Origin: Thioclava marina
Lineage (GTDB): Bacteria > Pseudomonadota > Alphaproteobacteria > Rhodobacterales > Rhodobacteraceae
Assembly: GCF_002020135.1 (NCBI RefSeq)
Contig: NZ_MPZS01000002.1
Coordinates: 186,001 to 250,000, forward strand
Reading direction: 5' to 3'
DNA: 64,000 nucleotides
A model generated the notes under the pieces. That model had not been told where the DNA came from and ran no database searches. It saw nothing but the letters and a program-made list of their open reading frames with translations. Within the stretch, counting starts at the first letter, position 1. Each line of letters begins with the position of its first letter. Made by a program: the position numbers and the translations under genes. This document shows, one piece after another, positions 50,388-59,626 of this stretch.

Positions 50388-52130
50388 ATGAGCAGTTTTC
50401 TTTCCGTCGACCAATCACTGACCGGCCGGCGCTGGGTGGGGCCCTCGCCCGAGGCCGACCGGCTGGCCGAGGCAATGGCGCAACAGACGCGCCTGCCCCT
50501 GCCGCTGGCGCGCATCCTCGTGGCGCGCGGCGTAGCCCCGGAAGAGGCCGAGGGGTTCCTCGAGCCGACCCTGCGCGAGCTGCTGCCCGACCCGCGGAGC
50601 TTGCGCGACATGGAGGCGGCGGCGACCCGTTTCCTCAAGGCGGTGAAATCGGGCGAGAAGATCGCCGTTTTTGCCGATTACGACGTGGATGGCGGCTCGT
50701 CGGCGGCACTCCTGATCCATTGGCTGCGCGCTATGGGACGTGAGGCCACGCTTTATATCCCCGACCGGATCGACGAGGGCTATGGGCCGAACGTCCCGGC
50801 GATGGAGGCCCTTGGCGCCGAGCATCCGCTGATCGTCTGCGTCGATTGCGGTACGCTGAGCCACGAGCCCGTCGCCGCCGCCAAACCCGCCGACGTCGTC
50901 ATTCTCGACCACCACCTTGGCGGCGAGACCCTGCCCCCGGCGCTGGCCGTGGTGAACCCCAACCGTCAGGACGAAACCGGCGAACTGGGGCATCTTTGTG
51001 CGGCGTCGGTTGTCTTCCTGATGCTGGTCGAGGCGAACCGGCAGCTGCGCGAAGAAGGTGTGCAGGGCCCGCCCTTGATGGCGCTCTTGGATCTCGTGGC
51101 ACTGGCGACCGTGGCCGATGTGGCACCACTCACAGGCTGCAACCGCGCGCTCGTGCGACAAGGGCTCAAGATCATGGCGTTGCGCGAAAGGCCCGGTCTT
51201 GTGGCGCTGTCGGATGTGGCGCGGCTCGACCGGGCGCCTGCCGCCTATCATCTGGGCTTCGTGCTGGGCCCCCGGATCAACGCGGGCGGGCGGATCGGCG
51301 CGGCGGATCTGGGCGCGCGATTGCTGGCGACCGACGATCCGCATGAGGCGCAATCCATCGCGGAACGCCTCGATGCACTCAACACCGAGCGTCGCGATGT
51401 CGAAAACGCCGTGCGCGAGGCGGCGCTCAGCCAGGCCGAAGAGCGTGGCGCCGACGCTCCGCTCGTCTGGGCCGCCGGTCCCGGTTGGCATCCGGGCGTC
51501 GTGGGGATCGTGGCCGCAAGGCTGAAAGAGGCGACGAACCGCCCCTCGGTCGTGATCGGCCTGGAGGACGGGATCGGCAAGGGCTCGGCCCGCTCGGTCG
51601 CGGGCGTCGATATCGGCGCGGCGATCCAGCGCGTCGCGGCGGAAGGGCTGCTCTTGAAAGGCGGCGGGCACAAGATGGCGGCGGGGCTGACCGTCGAGGA
51701 AGACAAGCTCGAGGCCGCGATGGCGCGGCTCTCGGAGTTGCTGGCCAAACAGGGCGCGGGTGAAATCGGCCCGCGTGATCTGCGCCTCGACGGGCTCCTG
51801 ATGCCCGGCGCCGCGAGCGCGCAGCTGATCGAAGACCTCGAGCGCGCCGGCCCCTTCGGACAGGGCGCCCCTGCCCCACGTTTTGCCTTTGCGGGCATGG
51901 AGATCACCGGCGTGCGCCGCATCGGAGAAAGCCACTTGCGCTTCCATTTTGGCGACGGGATGGGCGCGCGGATCGAGGCGGTTTGCTTTGGCGCGTTCGA
52001 TGGCCCGCTCGGCCCGGTGCTGAGCCAGCCCGGGGCCGGGCGCTTCCACCTCGCGGGGCGGCTCGAGATCAACTCCTGGGGCGGGCGCAACAAGGTTCAG
52101 CTGCGTCTCGAGGATGCCGCGCGCGCCTGA
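50388..52130 (+). CDS. recJ: Single-stranded-DNA-specific exonuclease RecJ
   Basis: 580 aa 5'-3' exonuclease of recombination and mismatch repair. DHH phosphoesterase motifs: AVFADYDVDGGSSAALL, VILDHHLGGE and DHHA1 GGGHKMAAGLTV. The C-terminal OB domain (LEINSWGGRNKVQLRLED) is typical. Length normal. It is preceded by the DUF599 gene and followed by two tRNA-Glu genes. Confidence 0.94.
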   Translation: MSSFLSVDQSLTGRRWVGPSPEADRLAEAMAQQTRLPLPLARILVARGVAPEEAEGFLEPTLRELLPDPRSLRDMEAAATRFLKAVKSGEKIAVFADYDVDGGSSAALLIHWLRAMGREATLYIPDRIDEGYGPNVPAMEALGAEHPLIVCVDCGTLSHEPVAAAKPADVVILDHHLGGETLPPALAVVNPNRQDETGELGHLCAASVVFLMLVEANRQLREEGVQGPPLMALLDLVALATVADVAPLTGCNRALVRQGLKIMALRERPGLVALSDVARLDRAPAAYHLGFVLGPRINAGGRIGAADLGARLLATDDPHEAQSIAERLDALNTERRDVENAVREAALSQAEERGADAPLVWAAGPGWHPGVVGIVAARLKEATNRPSVVIGLEDGIGKGSARSVAGVDIGAAIQRVAAEGLLLKGGGHKMAAGLTVEEDKLEAAMARLSELLAKQGAGEIGPRDLRLDGLLMPGAASAQLIEDLERAGPFGQGAPAPRFAFAGMEITGVRRIGESHLRFHFGDGMGARIEAVCFGAFDGPLGPVLSQPGAGRFHLAGRLEINSWGGRNKVQLRLEDAARA

Positions 52131-52300
52131 GACGAAGCTTCGGCATCCGCACCGAAACCAATGTTTTTCAACGCTTTCCGGGCAGGCGTCACGGGAGAAG
52201 AAAAACTTTCCGCAAATCCGCAAAAACCCTCTTGCGAGTCACGGTTCTCTGGCCTAAACACCGCTCCACCTCACGCAGGTACTGCCGGAAGGCTTCGCGT

Positions 52301-52375
52301 GGTCCGTTCGTCTATCGGTTAGGACGCCAGGTTTTCAACCTGGAAAGAGGGGTTCGATTCCCCTACGGACTGCCA
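52301..52375 (+). tRNA. tRNA-Glu (anticodon UUC), copy 1
   Basis: 75 bases including an encoded CCA. Acceptor GGTCCGT pairs with ACGGACT (a G-U first pair), the D-arm is TCTATCGGTTAGGA, the anticodon loop GTTTTCAAC gives UUC and the T-loop is GGTTCGATTCC. The next copy lies 26 bases downstream. Confidence 0.95.
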
Positions 52376-52401
52376 CTTCCCATCCTGCAAGAGCGACGCG
52401 T

Positions 52402-52476
52402 GGCCCGTTCGTCTATCGGTTAGGACGCCAGGTTTTCAACCTGGAAAGAGGGGTTCGATTCCCCTACGGGCTGCCA
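52402..52476 (+). tRNA. tRNA-Glu (anticodon UUC), copy 2
   Basis: 75 bases including CCA, identical to copy 1 except in the acceptor stem: GGCCCGT with ACGGGCT. The third base pair is C-G here and U-A in copy 1, a compensatory double change that keeps the stem intact. Confidence 0.95.
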
Positions 52477-52727
52477 TCGTCTCCCCCTGAAACCATCGCG
52501 AAATCAAATCGCTACGGAAAATCGCCACGGCCCGCATTCGATTTGCGGAATACCGGATCACGCGGCAAGACCCGGTCTCTTTCCCTTTCGGGTCCCCTTT
52601 TTCCATCGTGTCGATTTCATGCGCTGACGCGACGCTCCCTTGATCTGGCGACGCGCGCTGGCACACTAACCTGAAAGACGCCCCGCAACCCCGCCGTCAA
52701 CCTGCGCCCGCCCTTTGGATCTTGTCG

Positions 52728-53435
52728 ATGACCCTGCCCCTGTCCGAGACCACCCCCGAGAGCCCGCCGCACCTGTGCGACCTGCCGGACTGGCTTTATT
52801 TGCTGCGCGAGTTCGACACGCTTTACCGCCACGGCTCTGCGGGTGGCAGTCGGCTGATCCGCTCGCATCGCAAACGGGTCCGCGACACGCTTTCGCAACT
52901 CATCGACGCCAATCCCGAGATCACCCCGCGCCGCCCCGAGGCAAAGCCCGTCACCGCACATCTGCCGCGCGCGCTCGACTTGGGCGAGAGAGGCGCGGTT
53001 GCCGGGCTCGCACGCGCTCTGGGCCGCGTGGCCCCGGCGCTGACCTGGGAATATGGCTACGAGAAAGCCCCAAAGGCGCTCGCGCGCAAATATGCCTATT
53101 GCGAGGTGCTTGGCCCCCGCGGCCCGGTTCGCTCGGAGCGGCTGATCCTCGGCTTCGTGCTTTTTGCGCCGAAGACGACCTATCCGCAGCACAGCCATAG
53201 TGAGATCGAGGAAAGCTATATTTCCGTGTCCGGCCCGTGGTCGGAAAAGGACACGGCCGTGCATGCGCCGGGATCGCTGATCCTTAACCGTCCCGATCAT
53301 GAGCATCGCATCACAACAGCCGATATCGACCCCTGTCTGCTCGCCTATGCATGGGTTGGCCCGGAAGAGCGGCTGACCGCGCCGGGCATGAAGCTCAGCT
53401 CGACCCGAAAAGCCCGCGTGGCGCAGGGGATCTGA
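52728..53435 (+). CDS. DMSP lyase-like cupin (Ddd type)
   Basis: 235 aa. The C-terminal cupin has KTTYPQHSHSEIEESYISVSG, a HxHxxxEExY metal site, and the second-motif His in NRPDHEHRITT; LILGFVLFAPKTTYP precedes it. This fits the DMSP lyase family (DddL/DddQ/DddW-like) that splits dimethylsulfoniopropionate into DMS and acrylate. The N-terminal half is helical, as in that family. DddL is the most likely member by overall length; the exact type needs alignment. Cytoplasmic. The neighbours give no acrylate pathway genes. Confidence 0.75.
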   Translation: MTLPLSETTPESPPHLCDLPDWLYLLREFDTLYRHGSAGGSRLIRSHRKRVRDTLSQLIDANPEITPRRPEAKPVTAHLPRALDLGERGAVAGLARALGRVAPALTWEYGYEKAPKALARKYAYCEVLGPRGPVRSERLILGFVLFAPKTTYPQHSHSEIEESYISVSGPWSEKDTAVHAPGSLILNRPDHEHRITTADIDPCLLAYAWVGPEERLTAPGMKLSSTRKARVAQGI

Positions 53436-53508
53436 AGGTCGGGGCGAAAGAGCGCGATCAGCTTTCCCGGAAGCTGCCACGCAAGCTGTCGGCGAACGGA
53501 CGCAGAAT

Positions 53509-54450
53509 TTAGTAGAAGAGTGAGCGCCCCCCGGTCTGAAGCATCACATCGGCAGGCATCCCTGAGATGAAAGCGAGCGTCTTGCCTGCGGGCACGCGCA
53601 TCGAGATAGCGTTCAGGCTCGCTTCGCGGCTCCTCGGGGCTTGATACCTTAGACCACCGCAAGCTTGCTGCTGGAACGTAGCCGCGCCCATGGCTCATCA
53701 CGTTCCGGGACAAATTTCCGTCAAGGATTGCCACGCATTTCCGGAGTAATCCCCGTCGAGGATGTAGATCTGGCTACCGACGCCATCAGAGGCTGAGGGC
53801 CTGGCCGCATAAACGCACGAGACATCGCTATCGCGGCCTACAACCTTCACCTCAGGCTCATCACCCGGCGTCGGAATTGCGCTGCGGCCGTTCCTCCACC
53901 GGCCGAGAGTGTAGCCAACCCATCGGCAAGGCTCGCATTGGTGGAACCACCTCCTCTGGCGGCGTTCAAAAGGAAGGTCTTATTCAGGGAGGCATCCGGG
54001 TTCACATGCCATTCGGTAACGACGTTGCCTTTGGCCTCACCGTTGAGATCGGCCTCGTCTCTATCGATCACCATCCCGCTGCCATGGCCGCCACGCGCCA
54101 GATCGACTGTGATGTCGTCGGCGGTCCCGTAGACGCCATAGGGGACCGGATCGGTAACGTGATCGACCTCGAAAGTCACGCCGCCCCCCGACCTCGACGC
54201 CCTCGGTGGTGATGATCGCGCTGGAGCCGGGGGAGTAATCCGCCTTGTCCGTGGGCACCGTGAGATCGGCAATGCCGACAATCTGCTCATCATCGAGAAC
54301 AATCCCGGGTGTCTTCTTTCAGCGCCATTGGTCAGCCCCAAAATCCCGCCCTTGCCGGTCGGGACGTTGCCTTGCCTTAGCGCCTCGGGACGGTCGGAAA
54401 GGGATGGCCTTCGCGCTCGGGCCATCATCGGGTAATTCAAGCCTTCACGA
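53509..54450 (-). pseudogene. Decayed fragment of a large repeat-rich secreted protein
   Basis: Several leftward frames together read like one degraded coding region. Joined through frame changes: IVGIADLTVPTDKADYSPGS with ITTEGVEVGG, then VTFEVDHVTDPVPYGVYGTADDITVDLARG and VVTEWHVNPDASLNKTFLLNAARGG, then PTPGDEPEVKVVGRDSDVS and YILDGDYSGNAWQSLTE. This repeats the pattern of Ig-like units found in very large surface proteins of Alphaproteobacteria. One shift sits in a run of six G (54184-54189 as C). An outlying fragment at 53509-53600 (RVPAGKTLAFISGMPADVM) may be unrelated. No complete gene remains. Confidence 0.6.
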
Positions 54451-54804
54451 GAGTATCGGCTTCGTTGTGTTTGGTATGTTTTTCCGCCCCGCACATTGGG
54501 GCGAAGGGGCTCACAGGGTCACCAACCCGTCAACGTGCCTACGAATGAAAATTATGGGCTGCATCTTTTCTAGGGAAGCTAAGCCGCGGCGGGATTTTTT
54601 TTCGGATAATTTCGGGGATCTTCAGCCACAGCGCAGTACCACTTGCCAACGGCCGACGGCTCGGAGCGTGCCCAATCCGACAAGGCCCTGCTTGCAGCGA
54701 TCAGCATAGCCGATCAGGCCGCACCGGTCGTTAAAAAAGCGAAGAAAGCACACGAACGAAAAGTGAGAGGCGACCGGATCGCCTCGTCACCGATTGCGCG
54801 GCGC
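54451..54804. other. Intergenic, no supported gene
   Basis: About 350 bases between the decayed repeat-protein fragment and the DUF6455 pair. A rightward frame at 54643 (MPTADGSERAQSDKALLAAISIADQ...) looks coding for some 40 codons, then runs antisense into DUF6455; it may be another remnant. No RNA or repeat seen. Confidence 0.3.
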
Positions 54805-55068
54805 TCAGTGCAGCGCGCGCAGAGAGTTGAGGATCGCGGAATTGGGGCAATCCTCGGGGATCGGTTCGGGGTCCGCGCCCTTCTCGGCGAGGATCGCCAA
54901 GCACAGCTCGGTACGCCCGCAGGTCCGGCATGTCGTGATCATCTGCGCGAAATCGGCCTGGGTCAGAAAACCGTCATGCATTGCCTCGGAGATATTCACT
55001 CCGATCCGCCGCGCCATGCCGCGGGTCAGCCAGAAATTCAGGTCGATACTGTTTTGCATACCCATCAT
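54805..55068 (-). CDS. DUF6455 family protein (downstream copy)
   Basis: 87 aa. The Cys pattern ITTCRTCGRTELCLAILAE and the terminal CPNSAILNSL fit DUF6455, small Cys-containing proteins typical of Rhodobacterales with unknown function. The start at 55068 overlaps the upstream DUF6455 copy's stop by 4 bases (ATGA), so the two are translated together. The first Met residues are duplicated (MMGMQ). Confidence 0.85.
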   Translation of the reverse strand: MMGMQNSIDLNFWLTRGMARRIGVNISEAMHDGFLTQADFAQMITTCRTCGRTELCLAILAEKGADPEPIPEDCPNSAILNSLRALH

Positions 55069-55358
55069 TCCACTCCTTCGGTCCGGGCCCGGGCTGCATC
55101 GCGCAACCGGGACATCATCAGGCGGTTTTCACAGTAGGAGGGTGGCGCGTGTAAAGGCGTTTGCTCGGGATCGTTCTCCGAAAGCCAGACTACGCAGGCT
55201 TCGGGGTCGCGACATTCGGTGCAGCGGACCAAGGCATCCTTCCAGCCCTCTGCGCTCAATCGGCCCTGTGCCATCTCGGCGCTCAGATCGGCCCCCATGA
55301 GCTGCGCCATGCGGTTCATCATGGCGGCGTGACGGTTGAGATTCTTCGCTGCGCACAT
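55065..55358 (-). CDS. DUF6455 family protein (upstream copy)
   Basis: 97 aa from the ATG at 55358 (MCAAKNLNRHAAMMNRMAQLMG). The pattern LVRCTECRDPEACVVWLSE and SYCENRLMMSRLRD matches DUF6455. It precedes and overlaps its sister gene. A longer in-frame extension upstream lacks a ribosome-binding site; the chosen start follows GGGAGAC. Confidence 0.85.
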   Translation of the reverse strand: MCAAKNLNRHAAMMNRMAQLMGADLSAEMAQGRLSAEGWKDALVRCTECRDPEACVVWLSENDPEQTPLHAPPSYCENRLMMSRLRDAARARTEGVE

Positions 55359-55422
55359 GGCCGGTCTCCCTGTGTGATACGGCCACTGTGCCGTGGCGTC
55401 AGCGAGCCAGCCATGATTCAGA

Positions 55423-56715
55423 TCAAGCTCCGGTTGTCTCTCCCGGCCCGCCGAATCGCGCGGCGGTTTCCTGCGCAAGCGCAGTGATGCGCGTGCGCTC
55501 CGCCTCGACGACGAGCGCCGATTGCGAGAGCTCGGCCGCGCGCAAAGCCTGAATTGCCGCCGGTTCCCCGAAATGCTCGGGCTGGATCTTCGCCAGTGCC
55601 GAGAGCACCTCCTGAAGCCGCAACGCGACCTCGAACATCCCCGCCCCGTCGCGACCGATCGCCGAGAAGGCATCCTCGATCAGTTGGCCCGGCGCGATGG
55701 GACGCACGAGAACGCGCTCGAACTCGCGATGCGGGGTGCCCGGCGGGTGCCAGTCGGCCAGCACGCGGATCAACCGCCCGAGAATGTCGATGCCTGTGCC
55801 CGGGTCGTTGATCCCGGGAGAAAGCGCGCGCGAGGCGATCTCGGCCAGAGCGATCAGGCCGAATTGCGGGTCCTGATCGAAATCGCGGGCGTGGTCGATG
55901 GTGAAGGCGTCGCGGACGGCCTCTTCGATTGCCTCGCGCCCCTCGGCATCGACGGGAAGCGCGTCGCACAGAACCAGATCGACGGCGCGATGAACGAACT
56001 CGCCGGGCGGCGCGCATAGCCAGATGCGGCACTCATTAGCACGTGCGATCTTCTCGAGCGCACCGATATCGACATGCTGGACATGGCCGGTCCGGTCCGA
56101 CGCCACCCCGAAGACACCTGTTGGCGGGTCTTTCCAAAATTGCGCACGCAGCCAGGGCTCGGCACAGCGGGTAACAAGCGCCGCACGCGCAGCCTTCTCC
56201 ACCCGCGAGATCACGTCGCCCAAGCGGCCGAACTCACTTAGATGCTGCACCCATCGCAACAGCGACAACACCACGATCGCGACTACGAAAAGCGTCACCA
56301 CCAGCAGGATGAAACGTCCGGAGTCGTCGTAGATCTGGGTCTCGAGCGCGATGATGCCCACCAGCGAGAAGACAAAGGCGCCGATGAAGCTCGCCAGCAC
56401 GTTCTGGGTGATGCGGTCGGTCTGTAGCAGCTTGATCGCGCGCGGCGTGGCGCCGGTCTGGGCCGAACCGAAGGCGGTCACCATAATCTGGAGCGAGAAG
56501 GTCGTGACGGTGAGCATCGCGGTGGCGATGATCTGGAGGATCGGCTCGACCGAGCCCGCCCCCATCTTCATGCCAAGTTCGGGCGGCACGATATAGCCAA
56601 ACCCCGCTGCGCCAAGCGCGGTCACGATGCCGAGCAGGCCGAAGGCGCTCACCCGCACCCAGATCTCGCGCAAGACATTCTTCAACCGCCAGCGCAGTTG
56701 CGAAAAGATCGCCAT
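55423..56715 (-). CDS. DUF2254 membrane protein
   Basis: 430 aa. Four hydrophobic segments in the first half (FGLLGIVTALGAAGFGYIV; PILQIIATAMLTVTTFSLQI; NVLASFIGAFVFSLVGIIAL; LLVVTLFVVAIVVLSLLRW) and a soluble C-terminal half with LGLIALAEIASRALSPGINDPGTGIDILGRLIRVLADW match DUF2254. Inner membrane, unknown function. It stands alone, with the M48 gene upstream. Confidence 0.9.
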   Translation of the reverse strand: MAIFSQLRWRLKNVLREIWVRVSAFGLLGIVTALGAAGFGYIVPPELGMKMGAGSVEPILQIIATAMLTVTTFSLQIMVTAFGSAQTGATPRAIKLLQTDRITQNVLASFIGAFVFSLVGIIALETQIYDDSGRFILLVVTLFVVAIVVLSLLRWVQHLSEFGRLGDVISRVEKAARAALVTRCAEPWLRAQFWKDPPTGVFGVASDRTGHVQHVDIGALEKIARANECRIWLCAPPGEFVHRAVDLVLCDALPVDAEGREAIEEAVRDAFTIDHARDFDQDPQFGLIALAEIASRALSPGINDPGTGIDILGRLIRVLADWHPPGTPHREFERVLVRPIAPGQLIEDAFSAIGRDGAGMFEVALRLQEVLSALAKIQPEHFGEPAAIQALRAAELSQSALVVEAERTRITALAQETAARFGGPGETTGA

Positions 56716-56768
56716 CCGTCCCCCGTGTCAGGCGCATCGTGGCGCCCTTGTGTTTCAGCCTCAATCGC

Positions 56769-57542
56769 TCAAGGGCGTGCAAGGTTCCCTGCCCCTGCGC
56801 CCCGGCGCAGTTCGGCCACGGTGTCGCGAACCACGTCGATGCGCAAGGCATTGGGCGGGTGCGTGCCCAGGACCCGGTCGCCGGGATCGGGCAGGCGCAT
56901 GAAGAAGGCCGCGCCCTTGAGCGGATCATAGCCCGCATCCCAGGTGATGATCGTGCCGAGCCGATCCGCCTCGAGCTCGTAATCCTTCGAATAGATCCGC
57001 GACCCGAGTTCCGCGCCCAGTTGCCGCGCCTGCTGGATCGTGTGCGCATCCGCGCCCTGCGCCTGCGCCGCACGCCCCAGGAACACCGCGCCGATCACCG
57101 CGTCGCGCTGGCGCGATGCGATATGGTCGGCGATGTGATGGGCGGCCTCGTGGCCGATCACGAAGGCCAGCTCATCGGCATTGCGCACCTCGCCCACCAG
57201 CGCGAGCGTGACCCCGATGACCGGACGACCGGCGCGGTCGGTGGTCTGGAACGCATTGGGTGGCTCGTCGAGCCGGTCATCGACCACGAGGAGATAATCG
57301 CAATTGCGCCCGGTCGTGCGCGCGCGACACTCCGCCTCGATCTGCGGCTCCATGCGCTGTGCCACCGCCACGAGTCGATCCACCGCTTGTTCGGCGCGTG
57401 CGGTGATCTCTGGCGAAGGGGGTGGCGCGTTCGGAACCTGCGCGACCGGCGTCGCCACGCAGCCTGCAAGTGCGACCAGAAAAGGCAGAAGGATCAGGCG
57501 AAGCGGGCGTGTGATCGGCATCGACTCGGACAAACGGTTCAT
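56769..57542 (-). CDS. M48-family metalloprotease lipoprotein
   Basis: 257 aa. A lipobox (LPFLVALAGC) follows a short N-terminus; the ATG at 57521 (MPITRPLRL) would give a more typical signal peptide than that at 57542. The catalytic zinc motif is GHEAAHH, the third ligand is in ELEADRLGTII and GTHPPNALRI is the C-terminal His region. It may degrade misfolded envelope proteins, similar to LoiP/YggG or BepA-type M48 proteases. Confidence 0.9.
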   Translation of the reverse strand: MNRLSESMPITRPLRLILLPFLVALAGCVATPVAQVPNAPPPSPEITARAEQAVDRLVAVAQRMEPQIEAECRARTTGRNCDYLLVVDDRLDEPPNAFQTTDRAGRPVIGVTLALVGEVRNADELAFVIGHEAAHHIADHIASRQRDAVIGAVFLGRAAQAQGADAHTIQQARQLGAELGSRIYSKDYELEADRLGTIITWDAGYDPLKGAAFFMRLPDPGDRVLGTHPPNALRIDVVRDTVAELRRGAGAGNLARP

Positions 57543-57679
57543 AAACAGCGTGAAATTTCGTCGCTCTTGCGTCAGCTTAGCCCGCCCCCGCCCGTTCGAC
57601 TAGCGCAACGGTGATCAACTGTTACACGACGCGCGCGATTTCGCTTCCGCAGCCGCCAGCGCCGCGCTAGCATCATTTC

Positions 57680-57943
57680 ATGTTTACCATCGAACACGAA
57701 TTCGACGCGACCGTGATCACCCTCGTCGACGAGGGGGCCGATCCGCGCGACTATCTTCAGGAAGACATCACGATTTCCTCTTTCGAGGATTGCGTGGTGG
57801 TCGAACAGCTCGACGAGCAGACCGATCAGGTGCAAACGATCACCTTCAGCCATGCGCAGCTGCGCGAACTGGCCGCGGCGCTCAACCTGCCCGAGGGGGT
57901 CTATCGCCTCAAGAAGAGCGAAGCCCCGACCGAGGACGGCTGA
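57680..57943 (+). CDS. Conserved hypothetical protein, 87 aa
   Basis: A compact beta/alpha protein: MFTIEHEFDATVITLVDEGA, then DITISSFEDCVVVEQLDEQTDQVQTITFSHAQLRELAAALNLPEGVYRL. The composition, length and lone position are those of a small conserved Rhodobacterales protein, but no function is known. Its stop is 3 bases from the stop of the convergent DUF167 gene. Confidence 0.75.
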   Translation: MFTIEHEFDATVITLVDEGADPRDYLQEDITISSFEDCVVVEQLDEQTDQVQTITFSHAQLRELAAALNLPEGVYRLKKSEAPTEDG

Positions 57944-57946
57944 GGA

Positions 57947-58195
57947 TCAGTCGAGACGGAAGACCTTGTCGCGGGCGGTCTCGCCCCGGATCAGCGTGAG
58001 CCGCGTCTTCGCGACCCCCAGCGCCTTCGCGAGCAATTTCTGCACGGCCGCATTTGCCTTGCCGCCCTCGGGCACCACCGTCACATAGGCGCGCAACCTC
58101 TCCTCGACCATGCGAATCTCGTTGCGCGAGGCCTTGGGCGTCACGCGCAGCGCAATTTCGGTGCCGGACACGGCGAGGTGGCTCAGATCTGTCAT
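57947..58195 (-). CDS. DUF167 (YggU-like) family protein
   Basis: 82 aa from the ATG at 58195 (MTDLSHLAVSG). VTPKASRNEIRM, VTVVPEGGKANAAVQKLLAKALGVAKTRLTLIRGETARDKVF is the DUF167 fold signature. Function unknown; members are widespread. The longer frame is not needed. Confidence 0.88.
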   Translation of the reverse strand: MTDLSHLAVSGTEIALRVTPKASRNEIRMVEERLRAYVTVVPEGGKANAAVQKLLAKALGVAKTRLTLIRGETARDKVFRLD

Positions 58196-58315
58196 CGACG
58201 CGCAGCATAGGCGCTGCAATCTTGCGCACAAGACGCCCGCGCTGGCGTTGCGGGATCATGTGGTTGTAATCCGCCCGCGCTCGCCCGATATCTGGCGCAG
58301 GAAACGGAGACGCTG

Positions 58316-58918
58316 ATGACCGAAATGACCCCCGTGAACCCGGCCCGACGCAACGAGGCGGCAGTGGAGTTTCTGCTCACCCGTCGTTCGCGCCCGGCCA
58401 AGACTCTCGTGGCGCCCGCGCCGGACAGCGAGGCGCTGCGTGAAATCCTGACGGCAGGCGCACGCAGCCCCGATCATGGCAAGCTCGAGCCGTGGCGGTT
58501 TCTGGTGATCACCCGCGACGCCGCGCTGCGCCTCGGTGCCGAAGCCGAAGCCCGCGCCGAAGCTCAGGGCCTGCCGGCGGACAAGGTCGCGAAGGCGGGC
58601 AAGCAGTTTCTCGACAGCCAGCTTTGCGTGGCGGTGATCCTCTCGCCCAAGGAAAGCGACAAGGTGCCCCATATCGAGCAGGTCTATTCCGCGGGCGCGG
58701 TGTGCCTCTCCCTTCTCAATGCCGCGCTGGCGGCGGGCTGGGGCGCGAACTGGCTCACCGGTTGGGCTGCGCATGACGCGGCCTTCGGGCGAGATCTGCT
58801 CGGGTTGCAGCCGGGCGAGAGCGTCGCGGGCTTCATCCATCTCGGCACCGAGGCCGTCACCCCGGTCGACCGCCCCCGCCCCGATCTCGATGCGATCACC
58901 AGCTGGATGACCGAATGA
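58316..58918 (+). CDS. Nitroreductase family protein
   Basis: 200 aa FMN-binding oxidoreductase. RRSRPAK near the N-terminus and ILTAGARSPDHGKLEPWRF are the family's FMN-binding motifs; SAGAVCLSLLNAALAAGWGANWLTGW and GLQPGESVAGFIHLG complete it. It reduces nitro compounds or quinones with NAD(P)H. Its stop overlaps the next start (ATGA). Confidence 0.9.
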   Translation: MTEMTPVNPARRNEAAVEFLLTRRSRPAKTLVAPAPDSEALREILTAGARSPDHGKLEPWRFLVITRDAALRLGAEAEARAEAQGLPADKVAKAGKQFLDSQLCVAVILSPKESDKVPHIEQVYSAGAVCLSLLNAALAAGWGANWLTGWAAHDAAFGRDLLGLQPGESVAGFIHLGTEAVTPVDRPRPDLDAITSWMTE

Positions 58919-59610
58919 TCTTCGCAAGTTACGTGAAAGCCTGGGGCGATCTGTTGCGCCCCGGCGCGATGAAAGTTGTGGGTATCGGCGTTGCACTGTC
59001 GCTGGGCCTGCTGATCGCGATCTATGTCGCAATGGTCTGGCTGATCGGCTGGCTCGTGCCCGACAGCTTCTCGCTGCCCTTCATCGGAGAGATCGGCCAT
59101 ATCGACACCGCGCTCTCGATCGTCTCGGCGGGCGTGATGCTGATCGCGAGCATGTTCCTGATGGTGCCCGTGGCCTCGGCCTTTACCGGTTTCTTCCTCG
59201 AGGATGTGGCCGAGATGGTCGAGGATGCGCATTACCCCGCCCTGCCCCCGGTGCGCAAACTGACCCTCTCCGAAAGCCTCTCGGACACGCTGCGCTTCTT
59301 CGGGGTGATCATCGTGGCGAACCTGATCGCACTGGCGATCTATCCCTTCGTGATCCCGCTCGCGCCGTTCCTGTTCTTCGGGCTCAACGGTTACCTTCTG
59401 GGGCGCGAATATTTCCAGATGGCTGCGCTGCGCCGGATGGAACGTGACGAGGCGCTCGCGCTTTATGAGCGCAACAAGGCGACTGTCTGGGCAGCCGGCG
59501 CGCTGATGGCGGTGCCGCTCTCGATCCCGCTCCTGAACCTCTTCGTGCCGGTTCTGGGCGCTGCGGGCTTCACCCACCTGTTCCACGCGATCATGGGCCG
59601 GCGCGGGTAA
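58915..59610 (+). CDS. EI24/CysZ-like membrane protein
   Basis: 231 aa with four hydrophobic segments (LSLGLLIAIYVAMVWLIGW; AGVMLIASMFLMVPVASAF; FFGVIIVANLIALAIY; WAAGALMAVPLSIPLLNLFVPVLGAA). The EDVAEMVEDAHYPALP loop and GREYFQMAALRRM match the EI24/CysZ family (sulfate transport-associated in E. coli). Its role here is unproven. It is translationally coupled to the nitroreductase gene. Confidence 0.88.
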   Translation: MIFASYVKAWGDLLRPGAMKVVGIGVALSLGLLIAIYVAMVWLIGWLVPDSFSLPFIGEIGHIDTALSIVSAGVMLIASMFLMVPVASAFTGFFLEDVAEMVEDAHYPALPPVRKLTLSESLSDTLRFFGVIIVANLIALAIYPFVIPLAPFLFFGLNGYLLGREYFQMAALRRMERDEALALYERNKATVWAAGALMAVPLSIPLLNLFVPVLGAAGFTHLFHAIMGRRG

Positions 59611-59626
59611 TCCCGCGCCGCGCGCC

